64,000 bases of DNA, from positions 69,582-133,581 of the forward strand of contig JBKEHH010000008.1 of the NCBI GenBank assembly GCA_046710535.1, read 5' to 3'. The notes beneath the pieces were generated by a model. The model saw nothing but the letters and a program-made list of their open reading frames with translations. It ran no database searches and was not told where the DNA came from. This document shows, piece by piece, positions 8,835-16,408 of this stretch. Every line of letters begins with the position of its first letter. Positions within the stretch are counted from its first letter, which is position 1. The position numbers and the translations under genes were made by a program. Source of the DNA: CAWVSB01 sp046710535 (lineage in GTDB: Bacteria > Pseudomonadota > Gammaproteobacteria > Pseudomonadales > CAWVSB01).

Positions 8835-9551
8835 TTAAATCCCTAATCGCTCATACAACTTATCTAATTCTAGCGCCTGCACATTATCAACTGACATCTT
8901 ATCCTGCAAACCAAAACTGTTAATTACTTTCAGGCAGCGCGGCCCACTAAAGCCATCTTTTACCAACACCTTAAGCTGCGCCAAATCTTGCGCAGTATCG
9001 ACATCGAATGCAAGTCTCGATGGCTTATGTGTCTTAACATTCATCGCCGCTTGAGTAACTAATTCGCTATGAAGATTAAAACTGTCCACCCCATAAACCA
9101 CATTAATTGGGCTGGGCACAGGAGCTAACAGGCCATTAGTGCCGTTGTCTTGCCAATCTGGCACCAGCGTAATGCTATTGTCCGCTTGGTCAACCACTGC
9201 GCTTATTTCAGCTTTGGTGGCTAGAGGTAAATCGCCATGTAATACCAAAGCATGGCTAGCATCATTAATGAGCTGATCAAGCCCCCATTCAACGGCGGCG
9301 TTTAAGCCCTTAACAGAATCAGGCTCTGGTATAAATCGTGCGCCCCATTGCGCGGCCAATAGTTTAGCCTGCGGCTCATTTGATACAATTGCCACCCCCG
9401 CCAACGACTCGACCAGCATTAATTGCTCGATTAAGTCTTCTACCATTGCGGCAAACAGCTGACTGCGCTGGGCCTGCGACAAAACCGCACTTAAACGCTG
9501 CTTGGCATTTTCAAAACCTTTTAAGGGCAACAATACCCACACCTTGTTCAA
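8835..9551 (-). CDS. cofC: Phospholactate (or PEP/phosphoglycerate) guanylyltransferase CofC/FbiD
   Basis: CofC activates a C3 phosphate with GTP to give the guanylylated donor used by CofD; depending on lineage this is 2-phospholactate, phosphoenolpyruvate or 3-phosphoglycerate. The 238-residue protein has the nucleotidyltransferase start VWVLLPLKGFENAKQRL. The family motifs LHGDLPLATKAEI, ITLVPDWQDNGTNGL and RLAFDVDTAQDL are also present. Its start codon overlaps the end of cofD by 4 bases, and its stop abuts the fbiC start, so all three are tightly coupled. The substrate cannot be decided by eye. The lack of a dehydro-F420 reductase domain in this cluster argues against PEP unless a separate reductase exists. 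Confidence 0.92.
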   Translation of the reverse strand: MNKVWVLLPLKGFENAKQRLSAVLSQAQRSQLFAAMVEDLIEQLMLVESLAGVAIVSNEPQAKLLAAQWGARFIPEPDSVKGLNAAVEWGLDQLINDASHALVLHGDLPLATKAEISAVVDQADNSITLVPDWQDNGTNGLLAPVPSPINVVYGVDSFNLHSELVTQAAMNVKTHKPSRLAFDVDTAQDLAQLKVLVKDGFSGPRCLKVINSFGLQDKMSVDNVQALELDKLYERLGI

Positions 9552-10516
9552 GCAATATTACCTTTAATTGTAGCGGCAAAATCAACACAGATATTGGCCA
9601 GATCAGTCTTATCCTGTTGGGTTTTCATTATGGATTGAGTAGTAATACAAGCAATGCCTAAGGCCTCTATTTCACTTTGCAGACCGGCATCGACATTGTC
9701 GATTACAAAGCCGTCAATTAGATCACCATAGTATTGTGCAACCGCAGTGGCTGATTGAGGCATGCCCAGTTCTGCCATCATTTTTGCAGCAGGGCCTTTT
9801 AAGGCTTGCCCGCCAATAATCGGCGATACGGCAATAATAGCCGCTGTTGTTTTCCGTAGAGCGTCGCGAACAGCAGGTACCGATAAAATAGGTTCAACGC
9901 TAACAAATGGATTAGACGGACAAATAATCACTGCTGCTAATGTTTCGTCTGAAAGAGCTGCGGCAAAATCTGGCTGTATTGTGGCGCACTCAATACCGCT
10001 AAATTGATAAGCGCTAACCACCGGCTGACACCGCCTTCGAACAAAATAATGCTGGAAGCTCAAGGTCCCTTCATCGGTTTGCATTTGAGTGCTAACCGGC
10101 TCATTACACATAGGGACAACATTTACAGCGACCCCCAACTGTTTGAAAAGTCTACGAGTTATAGCGGTTAACGTTTCACCTTGCTGTAATAACTGGGTGC
10201 GCACAGTGTGGGTTGCCAAATCTTTATCACCCAATAAAAACCAGTCTTCGCCATTTAGCTTTCCTAGTTGCTGCATAAACTGCCAGGTTTCATCTTCAAT
10301 GCCCCAACCCTGCTCTTTGTTTTGTATCCCCGCTAGGTTATACATCACAGTATCTAAATCAGGACAAATTCGTAAGCCTAAGTGAGTAAAGTCATCAGCC
10401 GTATTAGCCACTATTAATAATTCATCATGGCTTACTACTTTCGCCAAACCAACCGCTAACTTAGCCCCTCCGACGCCACCGGAAAGAGCGATTATTTTAT
10501 TTGCACTTGAGGCCAT
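9548..10516 (-). CDS. cofD: 2-phospholactate transferase CofD/FbiA
   Basis: CofD transfers the phospholactyl-type group from the GDP-linked donor made by CofC to FO, giving F420-0 (or an analogue). The 322-residue protein has the N-terminal ALSGGVGGAKLAVGLA motif, VANTADDFTHLGLRICPDLDTV, and the middle motifs GWGIEDETW and LGDKDLATHTVRT. ICPSNPFVSVEPIL and SPIIGGQALKGPAAKMM are also characteristic. Length agrees with the usual 300-330. It follows cofE by 27 bases and overlaps cofC by 4. No missing active-site motif was noticed. Confidence 0.95.
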   Translation of the reverse strand: MASSANKIIALSGGVGGAKLAVGLAKVVSHDELLIVANTADDFTHLGLRICPDLDTVMYNLAGIQNKEQGWGIEDETWQFMQQLGKLNGEDWFLLGDKDLATHTVRTQLLQQGETLTAITRRLFKQLGVAVNVVPMCNEPVSTQMQTDEGTLSFQHYFVRRRCQPVVSAYQFSGIECATIQPDFAAALSDETLAAVIICPSNPFVSVEPILSVPAVRDALRKTTAAIIAVSPIIGGQALKGPAAKMMAELGMPQSATAVAQYYGDLIDGFVIDNVDAGLQSEIEALGIACITTQSIMKTQQDKTDLANICVDFAATIKGNIA

Positions 10517-10543
10517 TAGGATCTTCTTATTATCGTTTATGGG

Positions 10544-11305
10544 CTAGCGAAACAAATCAAATTCGCGATCGCGAATGAGACCTTTGGAACCGGTATCACT
10601 AGTAGTTAACTTAGCACCTCGAATATGCACAACTGGATTTGCTTCATCGCCTTGCCCCATCATAAACGATGCGCCTGCAGCTAATTCATCAGCTACGGCG
10701 ACGGTGGATACTTCCATCACCCGACCAAATAAGTCTTTATTGCCAATTAAATCATCAATTGGCTCAAAACCAGCGGTACCTATTGCCATACCACAGGTGC
10801 CGTTACGCCAAGCACGACCTGCACTGTCGTTAATAATAATTTTTACGTCTACATCAAGTTCTTGCCGACAGCGATCACGTAGTGCTTTGGCGCTAGCATC
10901 GGAGTCTAGCGGTAACAATAAGGCCTGCTCGTCGCTACCTTCGATATTTGACCGATCAATACCCGCATTCGCGTGCACATAACCCAGTCGATGCTCAACA
11001 ATCACAACACCTGGGCGCTTACGCACTACCTCAACACTTTCATCAAGAATAAGCTGAACTAAACGCGGGTCTTTAGCTATCTGTTGCGCCAATGTCACTG
11101 CTTCTGAACTTGGCGTTACACTATCTAACCGTGCATAACGGCCTTCTGATTTAGAAACAATCTTCTGCGCTAACACCAACACATCACCATCACACAATTC
11201 AAGATCAGTATCAGTTAGACATTTTTGTATCTGTAAAAACAAATCATCCCCTGGCTGTACCAGAGGATAATTGACTAGGGCCTTAATTATTAATGGCGAA
11301 TTCAA
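10544..11305 (-). CDS. cofE: F420-0:gamma-glutamyl ligase CofE
   Basis: CofE adds gamma-linked glutamates to F420-0 using GTP. The protein shows PLVQPGDDL, LCDGDVLVLAQKIVSKSEGR, VIVEHRLGYVHANAGIDRSN, INDSAGRAWRNGTCGMAIG and the C-terminal LAAGASFMMGQGDEANPVV, all typical. It has only the ligase domain of about 250 residues. The C-terminal FMN/nitroreductase domain of actinobacterial FbiB, which reduces dehydro-F420-0, is absent. An ATG at 11344 is in frame but lies deep inside the preceding gene and would add non-homologous residues. I prefer the TTG at 11305, which overlaps the upstream stop as TTGA (4 bases) and gives MNSPLIIKAL. Confidence 0.93.
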   Translation of the reverse strand: MNSPLIIKALVNYPLVQPGDDLFLQIQKCLTDTDLELCDGDVLVLAQKIVSKSEGRYARLDSVTPSSEAVTLAQQIAKDPRLVQLILDESVEVVRKRPGVVIVEHRLGYVHANAGIDRSNIEGSDEQALLLPLDSDASAKALRDRCRQELDVDVKIIINDSAGRAWRNGTCGMAIGTAGFEPIDDLIGNKDLFGRVMEVSTVAVADELAAGASFMMGQGDEANPVVHIRGAKLTTSDTGSKGLIRDREFDLFR

Positions 11306-11982
11306 ACTTGCTCTAAACCTGTAATTTGAATACCTGCGTGGCATTTATAACGACGGTTAATCGCAATCAAAATAGAGGTTAATGCTTCAGCCGCAGCCGC
11401 ATTAGCAATCGGTCCAGCATGAAAGCCTCGCATACCAGCTGCCTCGACCAAACCAATTACGACTTCACGCGCTTCAATATTATTGCCGGTTACCAACACA
11501 TCGCAGTCTATCCCTTTGCCTTCTTGTAAGTGATGCGCCGCCACGTTTTGAAATGCTGACACCACAGATACTTCTTTACCTAATAAAGCTTGCGCTATTT
11601 GACCAGCACTGCCTTCTTCAGGCATTTGTACTTTGGCGACTTTAGGTGGCACTAAAGGCACGGTTACATCGATTAAAATTTTCCCTTGCAGCGCATCTTT
11701 GACCAATTCTAAAGTAGAAGTTTGATGACTAAACGGCACCGTTACTACCACGAGATCTGCCGTTGTCGCCGCGGCTAAATTTTCCATCGCTTGCACCGCA
11801 ATGTTCTCAACGCCACGCTCTGCCATTACTGTTTTCAAATCTTCTGCCGCTGCTAGCGCTTTTTCTTCGGTGCGTGAGCCAATAATAACGGTGTAGCCAG
11901 CTTCTACCCAACGTCGTGCTAAACCAGTACCTAAATCGCCAGTACCGCCAAGTATTGCAATAGTTTTAATCTCTTCGTTCAT
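11302..11982 (-). CDS. fno: F420H2:NADP oxidoreductase (NADPH-dependent F420 reductase)
   Basis: Fno passes hydride between NADP(H) and F420, supplying reduced F420 in aerobes. The 226-residue protein has a Rossmann motif (AILGGTGDLGTGLARRW) followed by GSRTEEKA, the segment that commonly binds the 2'-phosphate of NADP in this family. VVTVPFSHQ, DVTVPLVPP, SAFQNVAAHHLQ, LVTGNNIEAR and PIANAAAAEALTSILI are all Fno signatures. It is the first gene of the minus-strand operon, so cofactor reduction and synthesis are co-expressed. The upstream 212 bases are shared with a divergent SDR gene. Confidence 0.93.
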   Translation of the reverse strand: MNEEIKTIAILGGTGDLGTGLARRWVEAGYTVIIGSRTEEKALAAAEDLKTVMAERGVENIAVQAMENLAAATTADLVVVTVPFSHQTSTLELVKDALQGKILIDVTVPLVPPKVAKVQMPEEGSAGQIAQALLGKEVSVVSAFQNVAAHHLQEGKGIDCDVLVTGNNIEAREVVIGLVEAAGMRGFHAGPIANAAAAEALTSILIAINRRYKCHAGIQITGLEQV

Positions 11983-12130
11983 GTTCTATACCTTTTTGTG
12001 TGATCGAGTAGTGTGCTAACAATTGAACCAAATAAAGTCTTAGTAAACTGGCCGTCATGGTAACAAAAGCCCATTATTCGGCAAGACTGTTCGCTCTTTT
12101 CTTACCATCTCGACATAGAAGACGGGTACC

Positions 12131-12156
12131 ATAGGATTTATAGTAGTAAAACCTAT
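12131..12156. promoter_or_regulatory. Dyad between the F420 operon and a divergent SDR; candidate operator
   Basis: ATAGGATTT (12131-12139) and AAAACCTAT (12148-12156) form an inverted repeat with 8 of 9 pairs matching and an 8-base centre. The right arm overlaps TATAAT (12154-12159), a perfect -10 hexamer for the rightward SDR. Size and position suit a TetR- or GntR-type repressor site, but no regulator gene is adjacent and the call is inference. Confidence 0.4.
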
Positions 12157-12194
12157 AATAGATCGGTCAATTAACTAATAAGGAATAACTCGCA

Positions 12195-12974
12195 ATGGAT
12201 AATCCGGTTGATATGACTGGCAAAAGAGTAATTGTTACCGGCGGCACCAAAGGTGTTGGCCGCGGCATTGCTGAGAGCTTTCTTAGCGCTGGCGCTAAAG
12301 TTGTGGTGTGTTCGCGCAATGAACCAGAGCAGCTACCCAGCGCTGGCGACAATACTGCCATATTTATGCCCGTCGATGTGCGCGATATTGAGCAAGTACA
12401 AGCTTTTGTAGACTTCACCGTAAAAGAACTCGGTGGTATCGATGTGCTGGTAAACAACGCTGGGGGTGCCCCCTATGCCGAGGCGGCCACAGTATCACCA
12501 AGATTTTCAGAGTCTATTATTCGGTTAAATCTATTGGCGCCACTTAATTTCTCTCAAGCCGTCAATGGCGTTATGCAAAAACAAGATAATGGCGGCTGTA
12601 TTATTAACATTGCCAGTGTTAGCGCTACGCGCCCTTCACCTGGCACAGCAGCCTATGGCGCAGCCAAGGCAGGGTTGATTAATTTGACTAGCTCATTAGC
12701 AGTCGAATGGGCGCCTAAGGTACGAGTAAACGCCATTACTGCAGGGCTAATCAAAACTGAGCAGGCACATTTACATTATGGCGATGACGCAGGAATTGAG
12801 GCCGTTAGCCAAACCATACCGCTAGAGCGAATGGCTGAGCCTAGCGACATTGGCAATACCTGCCTGTATTTAGCATCCGACTTGGCCAGTTATGTCAGCG
12901 GCGCTGCGATTGCTGTTCATGGCGGCGGTGAGAAACCAAGCTTTTTGGGCGCATCAACGACCGATAACAAATAA
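12195..12974 (+). CDS. Short-chain dehydrogenase/reductase (SDR), divergent from the F420 operon
   Basis: This is a classical SDR oxidoreductase of 259 residues. The cofactor motif is TGGTKGVGRGI (residues 15-25), the structural motif is NNAGG at 88-92, and the catalytic triad is Ser141, Tyr154 and Lys158 (AAYGAAK). The C-terminal YVSGAAIAVHGGGE is the usual SDR ending. A strong AAGGA ribosome site precedes the ATG. The substrate is unknown. Because it diverges directly from the F420 operon, it may act in the same pathway on an alcohol or ketone, but its nucleotide-binding motif is that of ordinary NAD(P) SDRs, not of F420 enzymes. DUF1499 follows after 77 bases. Confidence 0.88.
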   Translation: MDNPVDMTGKRVIVTGGTKGVGRGIAESFLSAGAKVVVCSRNEPEQLPSAGDNTAIFMPVDVRDIEQVQAFVDFTVKELGGIDVLVNNAGGAPYAEAATVSPRFSESIIRLNLLAPLNFSQAVNGVMQKQDNGGCIINIASVSATRPSPGTAAYGAAKAGLINLTSSLAVEWAPKVRVNAITAGLIKTEQAHLHYGDDAGIEAVSQTIPLERMAEPSDIGNTCLYLASDLASYVSGAAIAVHGGGEKPSFLGASTTDNK

Positions 12975-13051
12975 CACATTCACCATTTTCATCACAGCGG
13001 CTGCACAGCTATACTGGCGGGCGTTAATCCACCAACATAAAAAGGCTAATT

Positions 13052-13765
13052 ATGAGCGATAAAACTTGGCGTTCCACTCTATCAATAAAAATGGCAATTG
13101 CCGCTTGTGTGCTAATGCCGGTTGCGGCGCTGGGAACCAAATTTGGTTTATGGCCTTTTACTATAGGGTTTTTAGTATTGGCCTCATCAATACTGTTAGC
13201 ATTGATTACCATCGTTATCGCCGCTATTTATATTCTCAAAGAAGCCTATAGTGCCGACAAACCAGGCATGCGCAATGCGGCGTTATTAGCTTTTGTACCA
13301 ATGGCCATAGTTGCCGCAATTGTAGCTGGCGCCGGCGATGTACCACCTATTCATAACATCACCACCAACTTAGATAACCCACCTAAATATGAAGCGGTGC
13401 TGCCACTGCGCGCAGAGGGCTCAAACCCACTTAAAATAACTGCCCCGGTAGCGGCTATCCATAGCGCGGGTTATCCCGACTTAAAACCAGTTATTTCAGC
13501 CCTGAGTGCGGAACAAGCCAGTACTAAAGCAGAGCAAGTCGCAAAAAGCTTGGGTTGGGTAATAGTGCCAGACCAGCGCGACAATTATGTTGAAGCGACT
13601 GTAAGTTCGTTTTGGTTTGGTTTTACCGACGATATTGTCATTAGAGTCACTCCTGCCCAAAACGGCAGCATTATTGACCTGCGCTCGGTATCACGGGTCG
13701 GTAAAAGCGACTTAGGCGCCAACGCCAAACGTATCAAACTGTTTATCAACGCTTTCAACCAATAA
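13052..13765 (+). CDS. DUF1499 family membrane protein
   Basis: No biochemical function is known to me for this family. The first 100 or so residues contain three hydrophobic segments (about 12-34, 37-62 and 77-95), so it is anchored in the inner membrane. The remainder is the DUF1499 domain, recognisable by VEATVSSFWFGFTDDIVIRV and DLRSVSRVGKSDLGANAKRI near the C-terminus. Such proteins often sit in lipid or envelope gene neighbourhoods. Here it follows an SDR and precedes an aldehyde dehydrogenase, and it may be part of the SDR transcript. Confidence 0.85.
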   Translation: MSDKTWRSTLSIKMAIAACVLMPVAALGTKFGLWPFTIGFLVLASSILLALITIVIAAIYILKEAYSADKPGMRNAALLAFVPMAIVAAIVAGAGDVPPIHNITTNLDNPPKYEAVLPLRAEGSNPLKITAPVAAIHSAGYPDLKPVISALSAEQASTKAEQVAKSLGWVIVPDQRDNYVEATVSSFWFGFTDDIVIRVTPAQNGSIIDLRSVSRVGKSDLGANAKRIKLFINAFNQ

Positions 13766-13772
13766 GCAAACC

Positions 13773-13796
13773 CACATAGGGTGCAAGCCCTGTGTG
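13773..13796. other. Stem-loop after the DUF1499 gene
   Basis: CACATAGGG (13773-13781) pairs with CCCTGTGTG (13788-13796) around TGCAAG, with 8 of 9 positions matching. No T-run follows, so it is at best a weak terminator or an mRNA-stabilising hairpin. Confidence 0.35.
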
Positions 13797-13916
13797 ATTA
13801 GAAAATGACCAGCTTTAGATAGATAATGGCGCACTTTGTTAAGCACAGCGCCAACTATCCCGCTAAGATTACCACCTAACAAATAAAACTAGTTTAAACA
13901 TATTGAGGTATAGGCC

Positions 13917-15356
13917 ATGAACGCCGTCAACGAAAGTATTAAATCTGAAGTAGCCAGCATGCTAATGGAGCAGTTTCAGCTGCAAAAAAAGTGTTCTTTA
14001 GACAACCCTACTCCTGACTATCAACAACGTGTTAGAGATCTAAAAGCGCTAAAGGCAATGGTTGTTGATAACCGCGAAGAAATTATTCAAGCGATCAGTG
14101 CTGACTATTACAACCGTTCTCGCAATGAAACTTTATTTGCTGAAGTCATCACCGTCACTGATGGCATTAATAGCATTATTAAAAATCTTAAAAAATGGAT
14201 GAAGCCACAAAAACGCCATGTGGATCAAACTATGTTTTTTGGTGCTAAAAACAAAGTTCTTCCACAACCTTTAGGTGTGGTTGGGTTAATCATTCCTTGG
14301 AACTTTCCGATTAACCTAAGTTTTTCACAATTGGCTACCGCTTTTGCCTCAGGCAACCGCGCGATGGTAAAAATGTCGGAAAACTCAATTGCCTTAACTG
14401 AGCTATTAATTAAAATTTCGGGTAATTATTTTCCACCTGAGAAACTGCAATTTTTCAAGGAAACTGGCAGTGTTGGTGTAGAGTTTTCACAAATCCCATT
14501 CGACTTAATTGTATTTACTGGTTCAGGCCAAACCGGCCGTGCGGTAATGGCCTCTGCCGCTAAAAATTTAACTCCGGTTATTTTAGAACTAGGCGGTAAA
14601 GCGCCAGCGGTTATAGATCCTAATTACTCTTTGCCTAAAGCAGTCGAGCGTATTATGTACGTTAAGCAGCTGAACGCTGGTCAAATTTGCACCAACGTTG
14701 ACTATGTAATGGTTCATGAAGCACAAAAAGAAGAGTTCATTCGATTAGCCAAAGAGTATGTCAGCAAGCATTGCCCAGATATTAACTCTACTGATTACAC
14801 TTCAATTATTGATGATCGCAGCGTCAAGCGCTTGGAAGAAACACTGGCAGACGCTAAAGCCAAAGGCGGCACCGTTATTAACTTAACTAGCCAAGAAGTG
14901 AACGTTGAGAAACGTAAATTCCCGCTTACTATTGTCACCGATACAACAGAAGATATGAACATCCGTTCGCGTGAGACCTTTGGGCCTATCTTGATGCTAT
15001 TAACCTATCAGCAAGCAAGTGAAGTGGTTGAGTATGTTAATAGCCATGACCGTCCATTGGCGCTATACCCCTTCAGCAATGACAAGCAGCTGGTAGATAT
15101 GTATATCGACCGGATTATGTCGGGTGGTGTAACTGTCAATGACGCGCTATTTCACGTCGCTCAACACGACATTCCATTTGGTGGCGTTGGCCCAAGTGGC
15201 ATGGGTCACTACCACGGCTTCGAAGGCTTTATATCGTTTTCAAAACTTAGACCTATTTTCTATCAAGCAAGCTTCTCTAGTACTAAGTTTTTAGCACCGC
15301 CATACTCTAGCTTTATCAACAAAGTATTTGAGTTTCTCGCTAAGTTAAAAAGCTAA
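13917..15356 (+). CDS. Coniferyl/long-chain aldehyde dehydrogenase (CalB-like)
   Basis: This NAD(P)-dependent enzyme oxidises an aldehyde to the acid. The 479-residue protein has the catalytic Glu224 in LELGGK and the nucleophile Cys258 in AGQICTN. The IPWNFPINLS cofactor segment and the TGSGQTGRAVM motif are also present. Overall it resembles the coniferyl aldehyde dehydrogenase subgroup, which lacks the long N-terminus of other ALDHs and ends in a hydrophobic tail. Actual substrates in this subgroup range from aromatic to fatty and terpenoid aldehydes. Together with nearby SDRs and acyl-CoA dehydrogenases it suggests an alcohol to aldehyde to acid to acyl-CoA route. A strong terminator follows. 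Confidence 0.88.
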   Translation: MNAVNESIKSEVASMLMEQFQLQKKCSLDNPTPDYQQRVRDLKALKAMVVDNREEIIQAISADYYNRSRNETLFAEVITVTDGINSIIKNLKKWMKPQKRHVDQTMFFGAKNKVLPQPLGVVGLIIPWNFPINLSFSQLATAFASGNRAMVKMSENSIALTELLIKISGNYFPPEKLQFFKETGSVGVEFSQIPFDLIVFTGSGQTGRAVMASAAKNLTPVILELGGKAPAVIDPNYSLPKAVERIMYVKQLNAGQICTNVDYVMVHEAQKEEFIRLAKEYVSKHCPDINSTDYTSIIDDRSVKRLEETLADAKAKGGTVINLTSQEVNVEKRKFPLTIVTDTTEDMNIRSRETFGPILMLLTYQQASEVVEYVNSHDRPLALYPFSNDKQLVDMYIDRIMSGGVTVNDALFHVAQHDIPFGGVGPSGMGHYHGFEGFISFSKLRPIFYQASFSSTKFLAPPYSSFINKVFEFLAKLKS

Positions 15357-15370
15357 GTAAAGCAGTATTA

Positions 15371-15406
15371 AAAAAGGCTTTCATTGGTAACAATGAAAGC
15401 CTTTTT
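15371..15406. terminator. Bidirectional intrinsic terminator between convergent genes
   Basis: A perfect 15-base inverted repeat, AAAAAGGCTTTCATT (15371-15385) and AATGAAAGCCTTTTT (15392-15406), encloses a 6-base loop. It ends in T-runs on both strands. It serves the aldehyde dehydrogenase on the plus strand and the SDR on the minus strand. Confidence 0.92.
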
Positions 15407-15449
15407 CGTTAGCATATAAGCTATTAATGCACTTTATAAAGACTTTCTA

Positions 15450-16199
15450 TTAAGAAAGTGTGCCGCCATCTACCCTTATATCTTCACCGGTAATATGCAA
15501 TCCATCGATACTGGCTACCATTGCCACAACACCAGCTACTGTTTCTGGCCCTTTTGAGCCAGTTAGAGACATTGCCCGAGCTAGTAATGCATGGTCCATA
15601 CCTTCAGGAAAATCGACCTTGGCTGTCATATTAGTGTTTATTTCACCAGGGCAAATACAGTTAGCTCTTACTCCACGCTTAGCATACTCAACAGCGATAG
15701 AGCGAGTAAAAGCCAATACTGCCCCTTTAGAAGCCGAATAAGCGGCACCATTAGCTAGGCCAGATAACGCCGCAGTAGAAGCAGCATTAACTATATTGCC
15801 CTGAGTAGAGATCAGATGGGGTAATACCGCCCTTGCCAACATGAAGGTACCAGTAATATTTACATTAATAATTTTTTGCCAATTATCTAACGTTAACTCA
15901 TGGGTGTGATCAAACCGCAGCATCCCTGCCATATGCACCAAAACATCTATTTGCTTGAAATACTCAACACAGCTTGCCACCGCATCATTCACCGCTTGCT
16001 CATTACTAATATCACACACCTGCACTACATGATTCACACCTTGCTGGTCTAATTGTGCCGACAAATCATTGAGTCCGGTTTCATTGACATCTAGTGCGAA
16101 CACGTTAGCCCCCTCACTAGCTAGACGAATCGCACAAGCCATACCAATACCCGAACCTGCACCCGTTACTATTACTACCTTGTTTTCAAAACGATCCAT
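15450..16199 (-). CDS. Short-chain dehydrogenase/reductase
   Basis: This 249-residue classical SDR carries TGAGSGIGMACA near residue 12, an Asp at the end of beta-2 (ALDVNE, residues 35-40) that favours NAD over NADP, and Ser141, Tyr154 and Lys158 (AAYSASKG). The C-terminal ITGEDIRVDGGTLS fits the 3-alpha/20-beta-hydroxysteroid or 3-oxoacyl reductase type. The substrate is unknown. It diverges from the acyl-CoA dehydrogenase pair across 209 bases, so it is likely part of the same catabolic unit. It shares a bidirectional terminator with the aldehyde dehydrogenase. Confidence 0.87.
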   Translation of the reverse strand: MDRFENKVVIVTGAGSGIGMACAIRLASEGANVFALDVNETGLNDLSAQLDQQGVNHVVQVCDISNEQAVNDAVASCVEYFKQIDVLVHMAGMLRFDHTHELTLDNWQKIINVNITGTFMLARAVLPHLISTQGNIVNAASTAALSGLANGAAYSASKGAVLAFTRSIAVEYAKRGVRANCICPGEINTNMTAKVDFPEGMDHALLARAMSLTGSKGPETVAGVVAMVASIDGLHITGEDIRVDGGTLS

Positions 16200-16408
16200 T
16201 TTTATCCTCAGACATGTCGTTAATATTATTATTTTTAAAGCTTACTGCAATCTAATATATTCAGTATAAAAACTTACCCAATTAGAATTAATCCTTGGTA
16301 ATAGAAGCCTTGAATCGTTAATTATTGGTATTACTGCTGAGGTCCTTTAGCCGTTAAGATTACGTAAAAGAAGTGAGCTAAATTCTATCTGTACCTTGAG
16401 GAATTGTT

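Noticed and set aside
12195..12974. SDR beside the F420 operon as an F420-dependent enzyme
   Set aside because: It has the ordinary SDR TGxxxGxG nucleotide motif and catalytic triad, with no feature of known F420-binding families; only the position suggests a link.
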